Below the pieces are notes generated by a model that did no database searches, was not told the origin of the DNA, and saw only the letters and a list, made by a program, of their open reading frames with translations. DNA of 64,000 nt from Sphingomonas sp. BK235 (GTDB taxonomy: Bacteria > Pseudomonadota > Alphaproteobacteria > Sphingomonadales > Sphingomonadaceae): positions 558,001 through 622,000 of the forward strand of contig NZ_SLXN01000003.1 in NCBI RefSeq assembly GCF_004345855.1, in the 5' to 3' direction. Of this stretch, positions 36,562 through 45,585 are shown piece after piece (positions within the stretch are counted from its first letter, which is position 1; each line of letters begins with the position of its first letter). The translations under genes were made by a program, and so were the position numbers.

Positions 36562-36588
36562 TAGCGGCGGGCGGATCGGACGGGCGCG

Positions 36589-37497
36589 CTATCGACCCCG
36601 TCGCTCGTCGCGCCGCGCGATCTCGTCCGCCATGATCGCGCAATGCTCGATCAACATCTCGGTGAGCACGCGCACCTTGCGCGCGGGATGCTGCCCGGGC
36701 GGGCGGATCACGTAGATGCCGAGCATCGGCGGCGGATACCGCGGCATCACCGGCACCAGTGCGCCGCTGTCGAGATGGTCGATGATCAACTCGGTGGGAA
36801 CTCCGGCCAGACCGATCCCGGCGAGCGCCGCGGCGACCAGCGCGACCGCATTGTCGGCCTTGAAGCGCCCGTGCGGCTTGAGCGGGATCACCGTCTCGCC
36901 GTCGAGGGCGAGCCACGTCTCGGTGCCCTGCATCACCACGTCGTGGGTGGCGAACTGCTCCGGGGTCTCCGGCGCGCCATGCGCCGCGATATAAGCGGGA
37001 GTCGCGACATAGACGGCCGGCGTGCTGCCGACCTTGCGCGCGAGCATGTTCGAATCGGTGAGGTGGCCGACCCGGATCGCGCAGTCGAAGCCTTCGGTGA
37101 TCAGGTCGACGAAGCGGTCCGTATAGCAGGAGCGCACCTGCAACTGCGGATGGAGGCGCGCCATCTCGGCGATCACGGTGGCGAAATGGGTCGGGCCGAA
37201 CGTCAGCGGGGCGGCGATGCGGAAGCTGCCGCGCAGCTCTCCCTCGGGGAGGATCGTCTCGCGCGCGACGTCGATCTCGGCGCAGACGCGCGCGGCGTGA
37301 TCGCGGAATGTCAGCCCTGCCTCGGTGAGCGCGGCACCGCGCGTGGTACGCGCCAGCAACTGGACGCCGAGGTCCGCTTCCAGACGCGCGAGACGCCGGC
37401 TGACGATCGATTTGGACAGGCCGAGCCGCAGCGCGGCGGCCGTCACGCCACCGGCGTCGGCGACCTCCACGAACGTTCTCAGTTCCTCGATGTCCAT
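36589..37497 (-). CDS. LysR-family transcriptional regulator
   Basis: This 302-residue protein has the LysR winged helix-turn-helix (MDIEELRTFVEVADAGGVTAAAL, then LSKSIVSRRLARLE) and a substrate-binding domain (about 90-290). The open frame reads on to 38352, but that part is antisense to the next gene, so the ATG at 37497 is used. It is divergent from a YcaC-like hydrolase gene across a 144-bp gap and most likely controls that gene and the following flavoprotein and pirin genes. Confidence 0.92.
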   Translation of the reverse strand: MDIEELRTFVEVADAGGVTAAALRLGLSKSIVSRRLARLEADLGVQLLARTTRGAALTEAGLTFRDHAARVCAEIDVARETILPEGELRGSFRIAAPLTFGPTHFATVIAEMARLHPQLQVRSCYTDRFVDLITEGFDCAIRVGHLTDSNMLARKVGSTPAVYVATPAYIAAHGAPETPEQFATHDVVMQGTETWLALDGETVIPLKPHGRFKADNAVALVAAALAGIGLAGVPTELIIDHLDSGALVPVMPRYPPPMLGIYVIRPPGQHPARKVRVLTEMLIEHCAIMADEIARRDERRGR

Positions 37498-37641
37498 CCA
37501 GCGTTCCCCGATGTGCGACACAGCATGTCGTCCATCGAGCCTATCGTGCCGCGTACTGCGATGGCAATGATCTCGACGACGTCGCCCCGCTCTGCCGGCG
37601 ACGCACCGAGCAGATCGCGATACCACAGCAAAGGAACGCGC

Positions 37642-38304
37642 ATGACCTTCCGCAATGGCCTTGGCTCCCTCTTGCGTCCGGAGGACTCGGTCCTCGTCCT
37701 CATCGATCACCAGCCGTATCAATTGGCCAATCTGAACAGTCATGATCCCCAGGCCGTGGTCAACAACACCACCGCGCTCGCGAAAGCGGCGAAGGTGTTC
37801 GGCGTGCCGACGATCCTCACCAGCGTGGTGGCCGATCGCGGTGGCGTGATCTTCAAGCAGGTGACCGACGTCTTCCCCGGGCAGGAGGTGATCGATCGCA
37901 CCTTGATCAACACGTGGGAGGACGCGACCGTCGTCGATGCCGTCAGGGCGACCGGTCGCAAGCAGTTGATCATCGCGGGCCTGTGGACCGAGATCTGCGT
38001 CGCGATGCCCGCGATCCAGGCCGCCGGGGAGGGCTGGGACGTGACGGTCATCACCGATGCCTCTGGCGGGACATCGGTGGAGGCGCACGCCGTCGCGATC
38101 CAGCGGATGATCGCGGCGGGCATCAACATGATGACCTGGGTGGCGCTGGCGGCCGAGTGGCAGCGCGACTGGGCCAGGCTCGACACCGCCGGCCCGCTGA
38201 CCCAGGTCATGATCGACCATGTCGGCGGCAGCGGCATCGCCTATCTGTGGGAGCAGCAGCTGCTGCATACGCCGGTGGCCGCCGCGAGCTCGGCTGGCGC
38301 GTGA
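37642..38304 (+). CDS. Isochorismatase-superfamily hydrolase, YcaC-like
   Basis: The 220-residue cysteine hydrolase has the nucleophile C119 in WTEICVAMPA and the catalytic aspartate D22 in LIDHQPYQ. An arginine in DRTLINTW stands near where other isochorismatases have lysine, as in YcaC. Substrates of the YcaC group are not established. The ATG at 37642 follows AAGGAA. It opens a plus-strand run with an LLM flavoprotein and a pirin. Confidence 0.92.
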   Translation: MTFRNGLGSLLRPEDSVLVLIDHQPYQLANLNSHDPQAVVNNTTALAKAAKVFGVPTILTSVVADRGGVIFKQVTDVFPGQEVIDRTLINTWEDATVVDAVRATGRKQLIIAGLWTEICVAMPAIQAAGEGWDVTVITDASGGTSVEAHAVAIQRMIAAGINMMTWVALAAEWQRDWARLDTAGPLTQVMIDHVGGSGIAYLWEQQLLHTPVAAASSAGA

Positions 38305-38369
38305 TCGAAGCGGGCAGGCGGCGTCGCGCCGCCCGTCGCCGCCTGGCAGCATGATCCTGGAGACCTGAG

Positions 38370-39401
38370 ATGGACATCGGCATCGACAGTTTCGCCGCGA
38401 TTCTCCCCGATCCGGAGACGGGTGAGCGCCCTTCGGCGACCGACCGGATGGCCGAGTTGCTCGACGAGGTGGAACTGGCGGACCGCGTCGGGCTGGACGT
38501 GTTCGGCATCGGCGAGCATCACCGCGCGGAGTTCCTCGACTCCGCGCCGACGGTGATCCTCGCCGCAGCGGCGGCGCGGACGCGCCGAATCCGGCTGACG
38601 AGCGCGGTGACGGTGCTCAGCGCGGCCGATCCGGTGCGTGTGTTCCAAGAGTTCGCCACGCTCGACCTGATCTCGCACGGACGCGCGGAGATGGTCGTCG
38701 GCCGCGGCTCCTTCGGCGAGGCGTTCCCGCTCTTCGGCCTCGACACCCGCGCCTATGACGATCTGTTCGCCGAGAAGCTGGATCTCTTCCTGCGTCTCGG
38801 CGAGACCAGCCATCCGCATTGGCAGGGGCGCTTCCGCCCCGGGCTGAGCGGCCAGGGTGTGTTTCCCCGCCCGCACCAGGAGCGATTGCCCGTCTGGATC
38901 GGCGTCGGCGGCACGCCGCAATCCTTCGTTCGCGCCGGCATCCTGGGATTGCCGCTGATGGTCGCGATCATCGGCGGCACGTTCGAGCGCTTCCGCCCGC
39001 TCGTCGACCTCTATCGCGAGGCGGGCGCCCGCGCGGGCCACGCACCCGCGGCGCTGAAGGTCGGCGTTCACGCCATGGGCTTCGTGGGGGACACCGATGC
39101 GGCGGCCCGCGACGCTTTCTTCCCCGGCTGGGCGCAGCTGACCGCGACGGTGGGTCGCGAGCGTGGCTGGTCACCGCCGACGCGCGCGCAGTTCGACGAC
39201 ATGGCCGGGCGCGACGGCGCCTTTCTGGTCGGTGCGCCCGACACGATCGCGGCCAAGATCGAGCGGGCCAGCGAGGCGCTCGGCGGTCTGGCGCGCCTCA
39301 CCTTCCAGATGAGCACCGCCTCGCGCGACCATGTCGCGATGCGGCGCTCGATCGAGCTGCTCGGTACCGCGGTGGCGCCGCTCGCGCGGGCGGCGGCATG
39401 A
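38370..39401 (+). CDS. LLM-class flavin-dependent oxidoreductase
   Basis: The 343-residue protein belongs to the luciferase-like monooxygenase fold (residues 1-320; GIGEHHRAEFLDSAPTVILA near the N-terminus, then GRAEMVVGRGSFGEAFPLFG). Enzymes of this group use reduced FMN from a partner reductase to oxidise organic substrates. No reductase gene is present nearby. It lies 65 bp after the YcaC-like gene and 130 bp before the pirin gene. The substrate is unknown. Confidence 0.92.
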   Translation: MDIGIDSFAAILPDPETGERPSATDRMAELLDEVELADRVGLDVFGIGEHHRAEFLDSAPTVILAAAAARTRRIRLTSAVTVLSAADPVRVFQEFATLDLISHGRAEMVVGRGSFGEAFPLFGLDTRAYDDLFAEKLDLFLRLGETSHPHWQGRFRPGLSGQGVFPRPHQERLPVWIGVGGTPQSFVRAGILGLPLMVAIIGGTFERFRPLVDLYREAGARAGHAPAALKVGVHAMGFVGDTDAAARDAFFPGWAQLTATVGRERGWSPPTRAQFDDMAGRDGAFLVGAPDTIAAKIERASEALGGLARLTFQMSTASRDHVAMRRSIELLGTAVAPLARAAA

Positions 39402-39531
39402 CGCGTGACGGCGCCCCGCCTCGCGCGTCGCCCGGCCCCCTGATGCGCCGAGACGGCGAGGGGGCGCAGAGGCGCACCGACTCCGCCTGCGCGCGGCACG
39501 ACGACGATCGGCACCAGACGGGAGAGACGAG

Positions 39532-40425
39532 ATGATCGAGATGGTGATCGAGCAGCGGCGCCGCGACCTCGGCGGCGGCTTCGAGGTCGGGCGCGTGCTG
39601 CCCTATGCCAAGCGGCGCATGGTCGGACCCTTCATCTTCTTCGATCATATGGGGCCGATGGACATCGCAGCCGGCGCCGATCGCGGCCTCGACGTCCGCC
39701 CGCACCCGCATATCGGCCTGTCGACGGTCAGCTATCTCTTCTCCGGCGAGATCATGCATCGCGACAGCCTGGGTTATGAGCAACCGATCCGCCCCGAGGA
39801 GGTCAATTGGATGGTCGCGGGGCGCGGCATCACGCACAGCGAGCGCCTCGAGCACGCGCGCGCGCACGGCGACCGGCTCCATGGCATACAGGCCTGGGTC
39901 GCCCTGCCCGACGGCATGGAAGAGATCGCCCCCGCTTTCTCGCATCATGCCGGCGACGATCTGCCACGCTGGGACGAGCGCGGGGTCAAGGGGCATCTCA
40001 TCGCGGGCGCGGCCTACGGCCTGACCGCGGGGGCGACGACGCACTCGCCCCTCTTCTACGCGCATCTCGACCTGGCGCCGGGCGCGAGCGCCGAGATCCC
40101 GTCGGGTCACCGCGAACGCGCGCTCTATGTCGCGACGGGCGAGGTCGAGGTCGACGGTCGCGCGCATGGTGCGGGCAGGATGCTGGTGGTGAGCGCGGCG
40201 ACGTCGCACGTCCGCGCGGTCACGCCCGCCACGGTGATGGTGCTCGGGGGGGAGCCGGTCGGCGAGCGCTTCATCTTCTGGAACTTCGTCTCGTCGTCCA
40301 GGGACCGGCTGGAGCAGGCGGCGTCGGACTGGAGAGCCGGGCGCATGAAGCTGCCCGACGCCGACGACGCCGAGTTCATCCCCTTGCCGGAAGGACCGCC
40401 GCCGTCCGCGCCGGCGATGTCGTGA
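39532..40425 (+). CDS. Pirin-family protein
   Basis: The 297-residue bicupin protein has the metal-site motif DVRPHPHIGLSTVSYLF and the pirin signatures MVAGRGITHSER and GIQAWVALP. Bacterial pirins include quercetin 2,3-dioxygenases and regulatory proteins that bind iron. It closes the YcaC-LLM-pirin run, so oxidative handling of an aromatic compound, perhaps with stress protection, is a possible shared theme. It is convergent with coaBC across 78 bp. Confidence 0.94.
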   Translation: MIEMVIEQRRRDLGGGFEVGRVLPYAKRRMVGPFIFFDHMGPMDIAAGADRGLDVRPHPHIGLSTVSYLFSGEIMHRDSLGYEQPIRPEEVNWMVAGRGITHSERLEHARAHGDRLHGIQAWVALPDGMEEIAPAFSHHAGDDLPRWDERGVKGHLIAGAAYGLTAGATTHSPLFYAHLDLAPGASAEIPSGHRERALYVATGEVEVDGRAHGAGRMLVVSAATSHVRAVTPATVMVLGGEPVGERFIFWNFVSSSRDRLEQAASDWRAGRMKLPDADDAEFIPLPEGPPPSAPAMS

Positions 40426-40503
40426 GCGACGGCGGGGCGGGCGCGCGCCGGGCGGAGCGCGGCATCGCGACGCTCGCCTGATCCCGCGCTCGGGCGGGCC
40501 GTG

Positions 40504-41691
40504 TCACCGCTCCAGCGCCGCCGCGATCCGCGCCGCCAGACGCGCGGCGACGGCGTCCTTGGTCGCGCGCTCCCAGCTCTCGATTCCGTCCGCCGTGACG
40601 AGGTGGACCGCGTTCGAGTCGCCGCCCATGACGTCGCCGGAGACGTCGTTGGCTACGATCCAATCGGCGCCCTTGCGTACGCGCTTGGCGGTGGCATGCG
40701 CGATCACCGCCTCGGTTTCCGCCGCGAAGCCGATCACCAGCCGCGGACGACGCGGGCCATGCGCCACGCCGGCGAGGATGTCGGGATTGGCCACCAGCGG
40801 CAACGGGGCGGGCGCACTCCCGTCCTTCTTCAGCTTCTGCCCGGCAGCTTGTTCGGCGCGCCAGTCCGCCACCGCGGCCACCATCACCGCTGCGTCGGCG
40901 GGGAGCGCCGCGTCGACCGCGGCGGCCATCTCGCCCGCCGTCTCGACGTCGACCCGGACGACCCCCTCGGGCGTCGCCAGTGTCACCGGCCCCGCCACCA
41001 GCGTCACGCGCGCGCCCAGCGCGGCGAGTGCTCGCGCGATGGCGAAGCCCTGCTTCCCGGAGGAGCGGTTGGCGATGTAGCGCACCGGATCGATCGGTTC
41101 GTGGGTCGGACCGGCGGTGACCAGGATGTGGCGTCCCGTCAGCGGCCCGTCGGCAGGGGGAGCGAGCGCGCGCTCGATCCGCGCCGCGATCGTCAGCGGC
41201 TCGGGCAGCCGGCCGGGGCCGAACTCGCCGCACGCCATCGCGCCCTCGTCGGGCTCCATCACCGTCACGCCGTCGGCGCGCAGCTGCGCGACGTTGCGCT
41301 GGGTCGCGGGGTGGAGCCACATGCGCACGTTCATCGCCGGCGCGGCGAGCACGGGCTTGTCGGTGGCGAGCAGCAGCGTGGTGGCCAGATCGTTCGCCAG
41401 CCCGGCCGCCATGCGCGCGAGCAGGTCGGCGGTGGCGGGAGCGACCACCACCAGGTCCGCCTCGCGGCTGAGCTGGATATGCCCCATCTCGGCCTCGTCC
41501 TTCAGGTCCCACAGATCGGTATGGACCTTGTTCTCGCTGAGCGCGGCGAGCGTCATCGCGGTGACAAAATGACTGCCGCCCTCGGTCAGGACGCAGCGGA
41601 CGACGTGGCCGCGGCGGCGCAGCTCGCGCACCAGCTCGCATGCCTTGTAGGCGGCGATGCCGCCGCCGACGATCAGCAGGATGCGGCTCAT
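40504..41691 (-). CDS. coaBC: Bifunctional phosphopantothenoylcysteine decarboxylase / phosphopantothenate-cysteine ligase
   Basis: The 395-residue protein carries the CoaC flavoprotein half (about 1-180, ILLIVGGGIAAYKACELVR, catalytic histidine region, PAMNVRMW) and the CoaB synthetase half (about 185-395, HILVTAGPTHEPIDPVRYI, KKDGSAPAPLPLV). Together they make 4'-phosphopantetheine on the way to coenzyme A. The ATG at 41691 overlaps the stop of the upstream membrane-protein gene (ATGA). In many alphaproteobacteria dut comes next; here an 11-gene block separates them. Confidence 0.96.
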   Translation of the reverse strand: MSRILLIVGGGIAAYKACELVRELRRRGHVVRCVLTEGGSHFVTAMTLAALSENKVHTDLWDLKDEAEMGHIQLSREADLVVVAPATADLLARMAAGLANDLATTLLLATDKPVLAAPAMNVRMWLHPATQRNVAQLRADGVTVMEPDEGAMACGEFGPGRLPEPLTIAARIERALAPPADGPLTGRHILVTAGPTHEPIDPVRYIANRSSGKQGFAIARALAALGARVTLVAGPVTLATPEGVVRVDVETAGEMAAAVDAALPADAAVMVAAVADWRAEQAAGQKLKKDGSAPAPLPLVANPDILAGVAHGPRRPRLVIGFAAETEAVIAHATAKRVRKGADWIVANDVSGDVMGGDSNAVHLVTADGIESWERATKDAVAARLAARIAAALER

Positions 41692-42737
41692 CGTGTCACC
41701 CTCGTCACCGTGATGCGCCGGCGGCCCGGTGCGCGGCGCAGGAGATCCGCGACCGCGTCGGGCGCCAGCGCGAGCCCCGGCGCGACCAGCACCGTCGCCA
41801 GCGTCGCGCTGTGCAGACCCGCGATGCGACCGTCCAGCGCCAGCGCGGCGACGAGCAGCGCGGCGGCGCGCGGCCCCAGCCCGCGCGGCAGCGCCGCCCA
41901 GCCGAGCAGGCTCAGCAGCAGCAACGGGGCCGCCAGCCAGGGCGCCACGCCCGGCAGCGCGGCGCCGAGCAGCCGCGCCGCCGCACCCGCCGGCGCGGGC
42001 AGCACGGGCGCGGCGTCGAGCGGCGGCGGCACCACCGCCGCCATGGTCCAGAGATGGACCGCGAGGACGACCAGGCCGAGCGCCAGCGCGACGAGCCAGC
42101 CCGACGCCTCGCGGATGCCGCCGTCGTACAAGGCCAGCAGCGCCATGAGGGCGGGCACCAGCAGCGCGGCGGGATCGATCACCCCCGCCGCGCCGCCCAG
42201 CGCGGCGGCGGTCACCCAGCGATCGGCGCGGCGCAGCAGCAGCGCGTAACCGGTGAGCAGGGCGGCCCAGCCCGCGTGCGGTGCCTGTTCCCACAGCAGC
42301 GCGGCCGCCGCGGTGCCCGCCACGAGGAGGAGGGCGGCCATGACCTGCCCGGGCGCGCCCGCGAACAGCGCGGTGAGCCGCTGCACCCCGACCGCGACCG
42401 CACCGGCGAGCGCGGCACCGATCAGCAACAGCGTCGCCCAGGCCGGCATGGCGGCGCTGACCGCCGCGAGTGTCGGCGGCAGGACGCGCGCGTTGGGGGC
42501 GTCGGGCGCGGTGCGGGCGAGGTCGCGGAAGGTCTCGTAATAGCGCCCACCGTGGCGCATCGCCGCGACGATCGAATCGTGGAGCAGCTCGGCCGCGGGC
42601 CGGACGCTCGCGTCGGCGAGCCCGGCCGTGGCGACGACGCCCAGCAACAGCGCCGCGCACCACCATCGCGCCGCACCGCGCTCCATCGCGCCGAAGCGCG
42701 TGGGCGCGACGAGCAACAGCGGCGCCGCCCGGGTCAC
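41688..42737 (-). CDS. Membrane protein of unknown function, GT-C-like, coupled to ubiB and coaBC
   Basis: The 349-residue protein is almost entirely hydrophobic, with about nine or ten predicted helices and no signal for export. After the first helix it has the segment DSIVAAMRHGGRYYETFRD and then RVLPPTLAAVSAAMP. That pattern recalls the first periplasmic loop of GT-C polyprenyl-phosphate-sugar glycosyltransferases, though no clear catalytic aspartate pair is visible. The GTG start at 42737 overlaps the ubiB stop by four bases (GTGA), and its stop overlaps coaBC. Longer upstream starts would run through ubiB in another frame. Its function is unknown. Confidence 0.8.
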   Translation of the reverse strand: MTRAAPLLLVAPTRFGAMERGAARWWCAALLLGVVATAGLADASVRPAAELLHDSIVAAMRHGGRYYETFRDLARTAPDAPNARVLPPTLAAVSAAMPAWATLLLIGAALAGAVAVGVQRLTALFAGAPGQVMAALLLVAGTAAAALLWEQAPHAGWAALLTGYALLLRRADRWVTAAALGGAAGVIDPAALLVPALMALLALYDGGIREASGWLVALALGLVVLAVHLWTMAAVVPPPLDAAPVLPAPAGAAARLLGAALPGVAPWLAAPLLLLSLLGWAALPRGLGPRAAALLVAALALDGRIAGLHSATLATVLVAPGLALAPDAVADLLRRAPGRRRITVTRVTR

Positions 42738-44272
42738 CACGGCGCCGCCAGCAGCATCGCGCCGACGCCTGCGGCGGCGCCCAGCGCGCCGACCAACGCG
42801 TAGCGCCAGCCGCCGCCCACGCGCACCACCTGGATCTCCTTGAGCGGCGGACGCGGCGGCGCGCCGCCCGGCGCGGGGAAGCGCGCCTCGATCCGCCGCA
42901 CCAGCTCGGGCAGCCGCGCCAGCGTGCGCACGTCGGCGACGAGCCGGTCCGCGATCGCCGCCTCGGGGCCGAGCTCGGTGCGGATCCAGTCCTCGACCAG
43001 CGGCGCCGCGGTGACCCACAGGTTGATCTCGGGGTCGAGCCCGGTGGCGACGCCCTCCACCATCACCATCGTCTTCTGGAGCAGCAGTAGGTGCGGCTGG
43101 GTGACCATGTCAAAGTCGCGCGTGATGCCGAACAGCCCGTCGAGCATCATGCCGATCGACATGTCCTTGACCGGCAGCCCGCGCATCGGCTCGCCCACCG
43201 CCCGGAGTGCGGTGGCGAATTCCTCGACATTGTGGTGCGAGGGGACATATTGCGCCTCGAAGTGGATCTCGGCGACGCGGCGGTAATTGCCCGTGATCAG
43301 CCCGTAGAGGATCTCGGCCAGCCACACGCGCGCGCGCCGGTCGATCCGCCCCATGATGCCGAAGTCGATCGCCGCGACCTGATCGCCCGGCAGCGCGAAC
43401 AGATTGCCCTGGTGCAGGTCGGCGTGGAAGAAACCGTCCGCGATCGCCTGACGCAGGAAGGCATGGACCAGCACGCGCGCCAGCTCGGGCAGGTCATGGC
43501 CCGCCTCGATCAACGCGGCGCGGTCGGACAATTTGATCCCGTCGACCCACTCGATCGTCAGCACCTTGCCCGTGGTGCGCGCCCAGTCGACCGCGGGGAC
43601 GACGAATTTGGGCTCGGCGGTCATCGTCTCGGCCAGCTCGGAGGCCGAGGCCGCCTCGCGCGTGAAATTGAGCTCGCGCGCGGTCCAGCGCTTGAACGTC
43701 TCGATCACCAGCCTCGGCTGAAGCCGCGCGATCTCGCCGCCCATCGGCTCGATCTGCGCCGCGGCCCACTCATAGGTATCGATCGCGCGGGCGAAATCCT
43801 CCTCGACGCCGGGGCGCAGCACCTTCACCGCGACGCGTCGGCCGTCGGTGGTGACCGCGCGGTGGACCTGCGCGATCGAGGCAGAGCCGACCGGCGCCTC
43901 CTCGATCTCGCGGAACAGGGTGTCGAGCGGGCGGCCGAAGCTGGTCCGCATCACCTGCGAGATCGCCGCGAACGGTACCGGCGGGATCGCGTCCTGGAGC
44001 CGCAGCAGATCGCTCGCCGCTTCCTCGCCGACCAGATCGGGGCGGGTGGCGAGCGTCTGGCCGAACTTGATCGCCGCCGGCCCGAGTGCCTCGAAGGCGT
44101 CGGCGTAGCGCGGCACCGCCGGCACGCGCGCGCCGAGCCGGGCGAGCCGCAGCAGCCGGCGCAGACGCGGCGGCGTGTTGGGATCGCGCTCGAGCCCGCG
44201 CAGCGCGCCGTGGCGTGCCAGCGTGCGCCCCCAGCTCAGCAGCCGCCAGGTGTGGACGATGGGTGAGGTCAC
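42734..44272 (-). CDS. ubiB: UbiB-family ubiquinone biosynthesis kinase-like protein
   Basis: The 512-residue protein has the KxGQ motif in AAIKFGQTLATRPDLV, the kinase-like lysine in RRVAVKVLRPG, FHADLHQGNLF and the metal-binding AIDFG. Two C-terminal membrane helices are likely near the end. UbiB/Coq8 proteins are atypical kinases or ATPases that support ubiquinone synthesis. It overlaps the upstream ubiE gene by four bases and the next gene by four bases, a coupled operon. Confidence 0.96.
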   Translation of the reverse strand: MTSPIVHTWRLLSWGRTLARHGALRGLERDPNTPPRLRRLLRLARLGARVPAVPRYADAFEALGPAAIKFGQTLATRPDLVGEEAASDLLRLQDAIPPVPFAAISQVMRTSFGRPLDTLFREIEEAPVGSASIAQVHRAVTTDGRRVAVKVLRPGVEEDFARAIDTYEWAAAQIEPMGGEIARLQPRLVIETFKRWTARELNFTREAASASELAETMTAEPKFVVPAVDWARTTGKVLTIEWVDGIKLSDRAALIEAGHDLPELARVLVHAFLRQAIADGFFHADLHQGNLFALPGDQVAAIDFGIMGRIDRRARVWLAEILYGLITGNYRRVAEIHFEAQYVPSHHNVEEFATALRAVGEPMRGLPVKDMSIGMMLDGLFGITRDFDMVTQPHLLLLQKTMVMVEGVATGLDPEINLWVTAAPLVEDWIRTELGPEAAIADRLVADVRTLARLPELVRRIEARFPAPGGAPPRPPLKEIQVVRVGGGWRYALVGALGAAAGVGAMLLAAPW

Positions 44273-45027
44273 ATCTTCCAGCCGCTGTGGATCGCCACCA
44301 GCCCGCCCAGCACCGCCTCGACGCGCGTCTGCACGAAGCCGGCGTCGGCGATCATCCGCTCGAACGCGGGCATGTCGGGGAAGCGGCGGATCGACTCGAT
44401 GAGATAGCGGTAGCTGTCCGCATCGCCGGCGAGCAGCTGGCCGAGCTTCGGGACCATGCGGTGCGAATAAGCGTCATACACTTCCGCGAAGCCGGGCCAT
44501 TGCGTGGTGGAGAATTCGAGGCAGTAGAAGCGGCCGCCGCGGCGCAGCACGCGATGCGCCTCGCGCAGCGCCGCGGGAATGTCGGTGACGTTGCGGATGC
44601 CGAAAGCGATCGTATAGGCGTCGAAGAAGCGGTCGGGGAAGGTCAGCGTCTCGGCATTGGCCTCGGTCCACACCAGCCCGTCGATGCCGCGCTGCTGCGC
44701 GCGGCGCATGCCGACCTCGAGCATCTCGGGGTTGATGTCGGCCACCGTCACCGCGGCGCCGTGCTGCGCCAGCCGGAACGCGATGTCGCCGGTGCCCCCC
44801 GCCATGTCGAGGATCTGCTCGCCCGCGCGCGGCTTGACGCGGCGCACGAAGCGATCCTTCCACAGCCGGTGCATGCCCCCCGACATGGCGTCGTTCATCA
44901 GATCGTAGCGGCTCGCCACGTTGGAGAAGACGCCGCGCACGCGCGCGGTCTTCTCGACCGGGGTGACGTCCTCGTAACCGAAGGAGACCACGCGCTCGCT
45001 GGCGGCGCTGCCGGGGGTATCGCTCAT
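44269..45027 (-). CDS. ubiE: Ubiquinone/menaquinone biosynthesis C-methyltransferase
   Basis: The 252-residue SAM-dependent methyltransferase has the SAM-binding DMAGGTGDIAF, then GLVWTEANAETLTFPDRFFDA and the UbiE signature region RGGRFYCLEFS. It methylates the quinone ring in ubiquinone synthesis. It is the first gene of the ubiE-ubiB-membrane protein-coaBC run. Confidence 0.97.
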   Translation of the reverse strand: MSDTPGSAASERVVSFGYEDVTPVEKTARVRGVFSNVASRYDLMNDAMSGGMHRLWKDRFVRRVKPRAGEQILDMAGGTGDIAFRLAQHGAAVTVADINPEMLEVGMRRAQQRGIDGLVWTEANAETLTFPDRFFDAYTIAFGIRNVTDIPAALREAHRVLRRGGRFYCLEFSTTQWPGFAEVYDAYSHRMVPKLGQLLAGDADSYRYLIESIRRFPDMPAFERMIADAGFVQTRVEAVLGGLVAIHSGWKM

Positions 45028-45145
45028 GCCCGCCGCTCTAGGGCGTGCGCCGGGGGGAGGGAAGGGGGACGAGCAGGCTCACCTCACCGACCGGCTCGCT
45101 TCTATGATAGCGTCGGGCACGTAGATTCGTCGTTGAGGATCGTCG

Positions 45146-45511
45146 ATGGTAGAGATCGTGGTTCCTGTCGCCGCCCTGTGGATGCTGGCGGCGTGCGTGG
45201 TGCAGCTGCGCCGCCTGATCACCGACGCGCTGCTCTATCGTGCGATCGTCAGGGTGGCAGCCACCGACGCGGAGAGCGCGCGGCTGCTCATCGGCAAGGT
45301 GGAGCCTCGCCCACGCCACCTCGGCAGCTTGGCCGGGTGGGTCTGTCTCGTCGCGTCGATCGCGGTCGCGGCTCTCGGTCTCTTCAACGAAGGGGACGAG
45401 CGCGGGCAGATGTTCCAGGTAGCGGTCGTGCTCGCGGTGATCGGTGCCGGCGTGCTGACGTTCTGGTGGTGGTCCGAGCGGGCGGCCCGACGCGCCGCTG
45501 CGGAGGAGTGA
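45146..45511 (+). CDS. Small membrane protein, function unknown
   Basis: The 121-residue protein has three hydrophobic segments (about 4-22, 60-80 and 90-108) with an amphipathic stretch LYRAIVRVAATDAESARLLIG between the first two. It stands between the divergent ubiE and mutM genes. The N-terminal part is slightly like DUF2721 proteins, but I cannot confirm that. GTTGAGGATCG precedes the ATG. Confidence 0.72.
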   Translation: MVEIVVPVAALWMLAACVVQLRRLITDALLYRAIVRVAATDAESARLLIGKVEPRPRHLGSLAGWVCLVASIAVAALGLFNEGDERGQMFQVAVVLAVIGAGVLTFWWWSERAARRAAAEE

Positions 45512-45585
45512 GGGCGCTTTAGCCGCCCGGTCTGGTCCGCGCTCGCTCCCTAGCCCCGCGGGCGCCGCGCGGCTAAGTCACCGCC

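Noticed and set aside
37498..38352. N-terminal extension of the second LysR frame
   Set aside because: It is antisense to the YcaC-like gene. LysR proteins start with the helix-turn-helix, which here begins at 37497.
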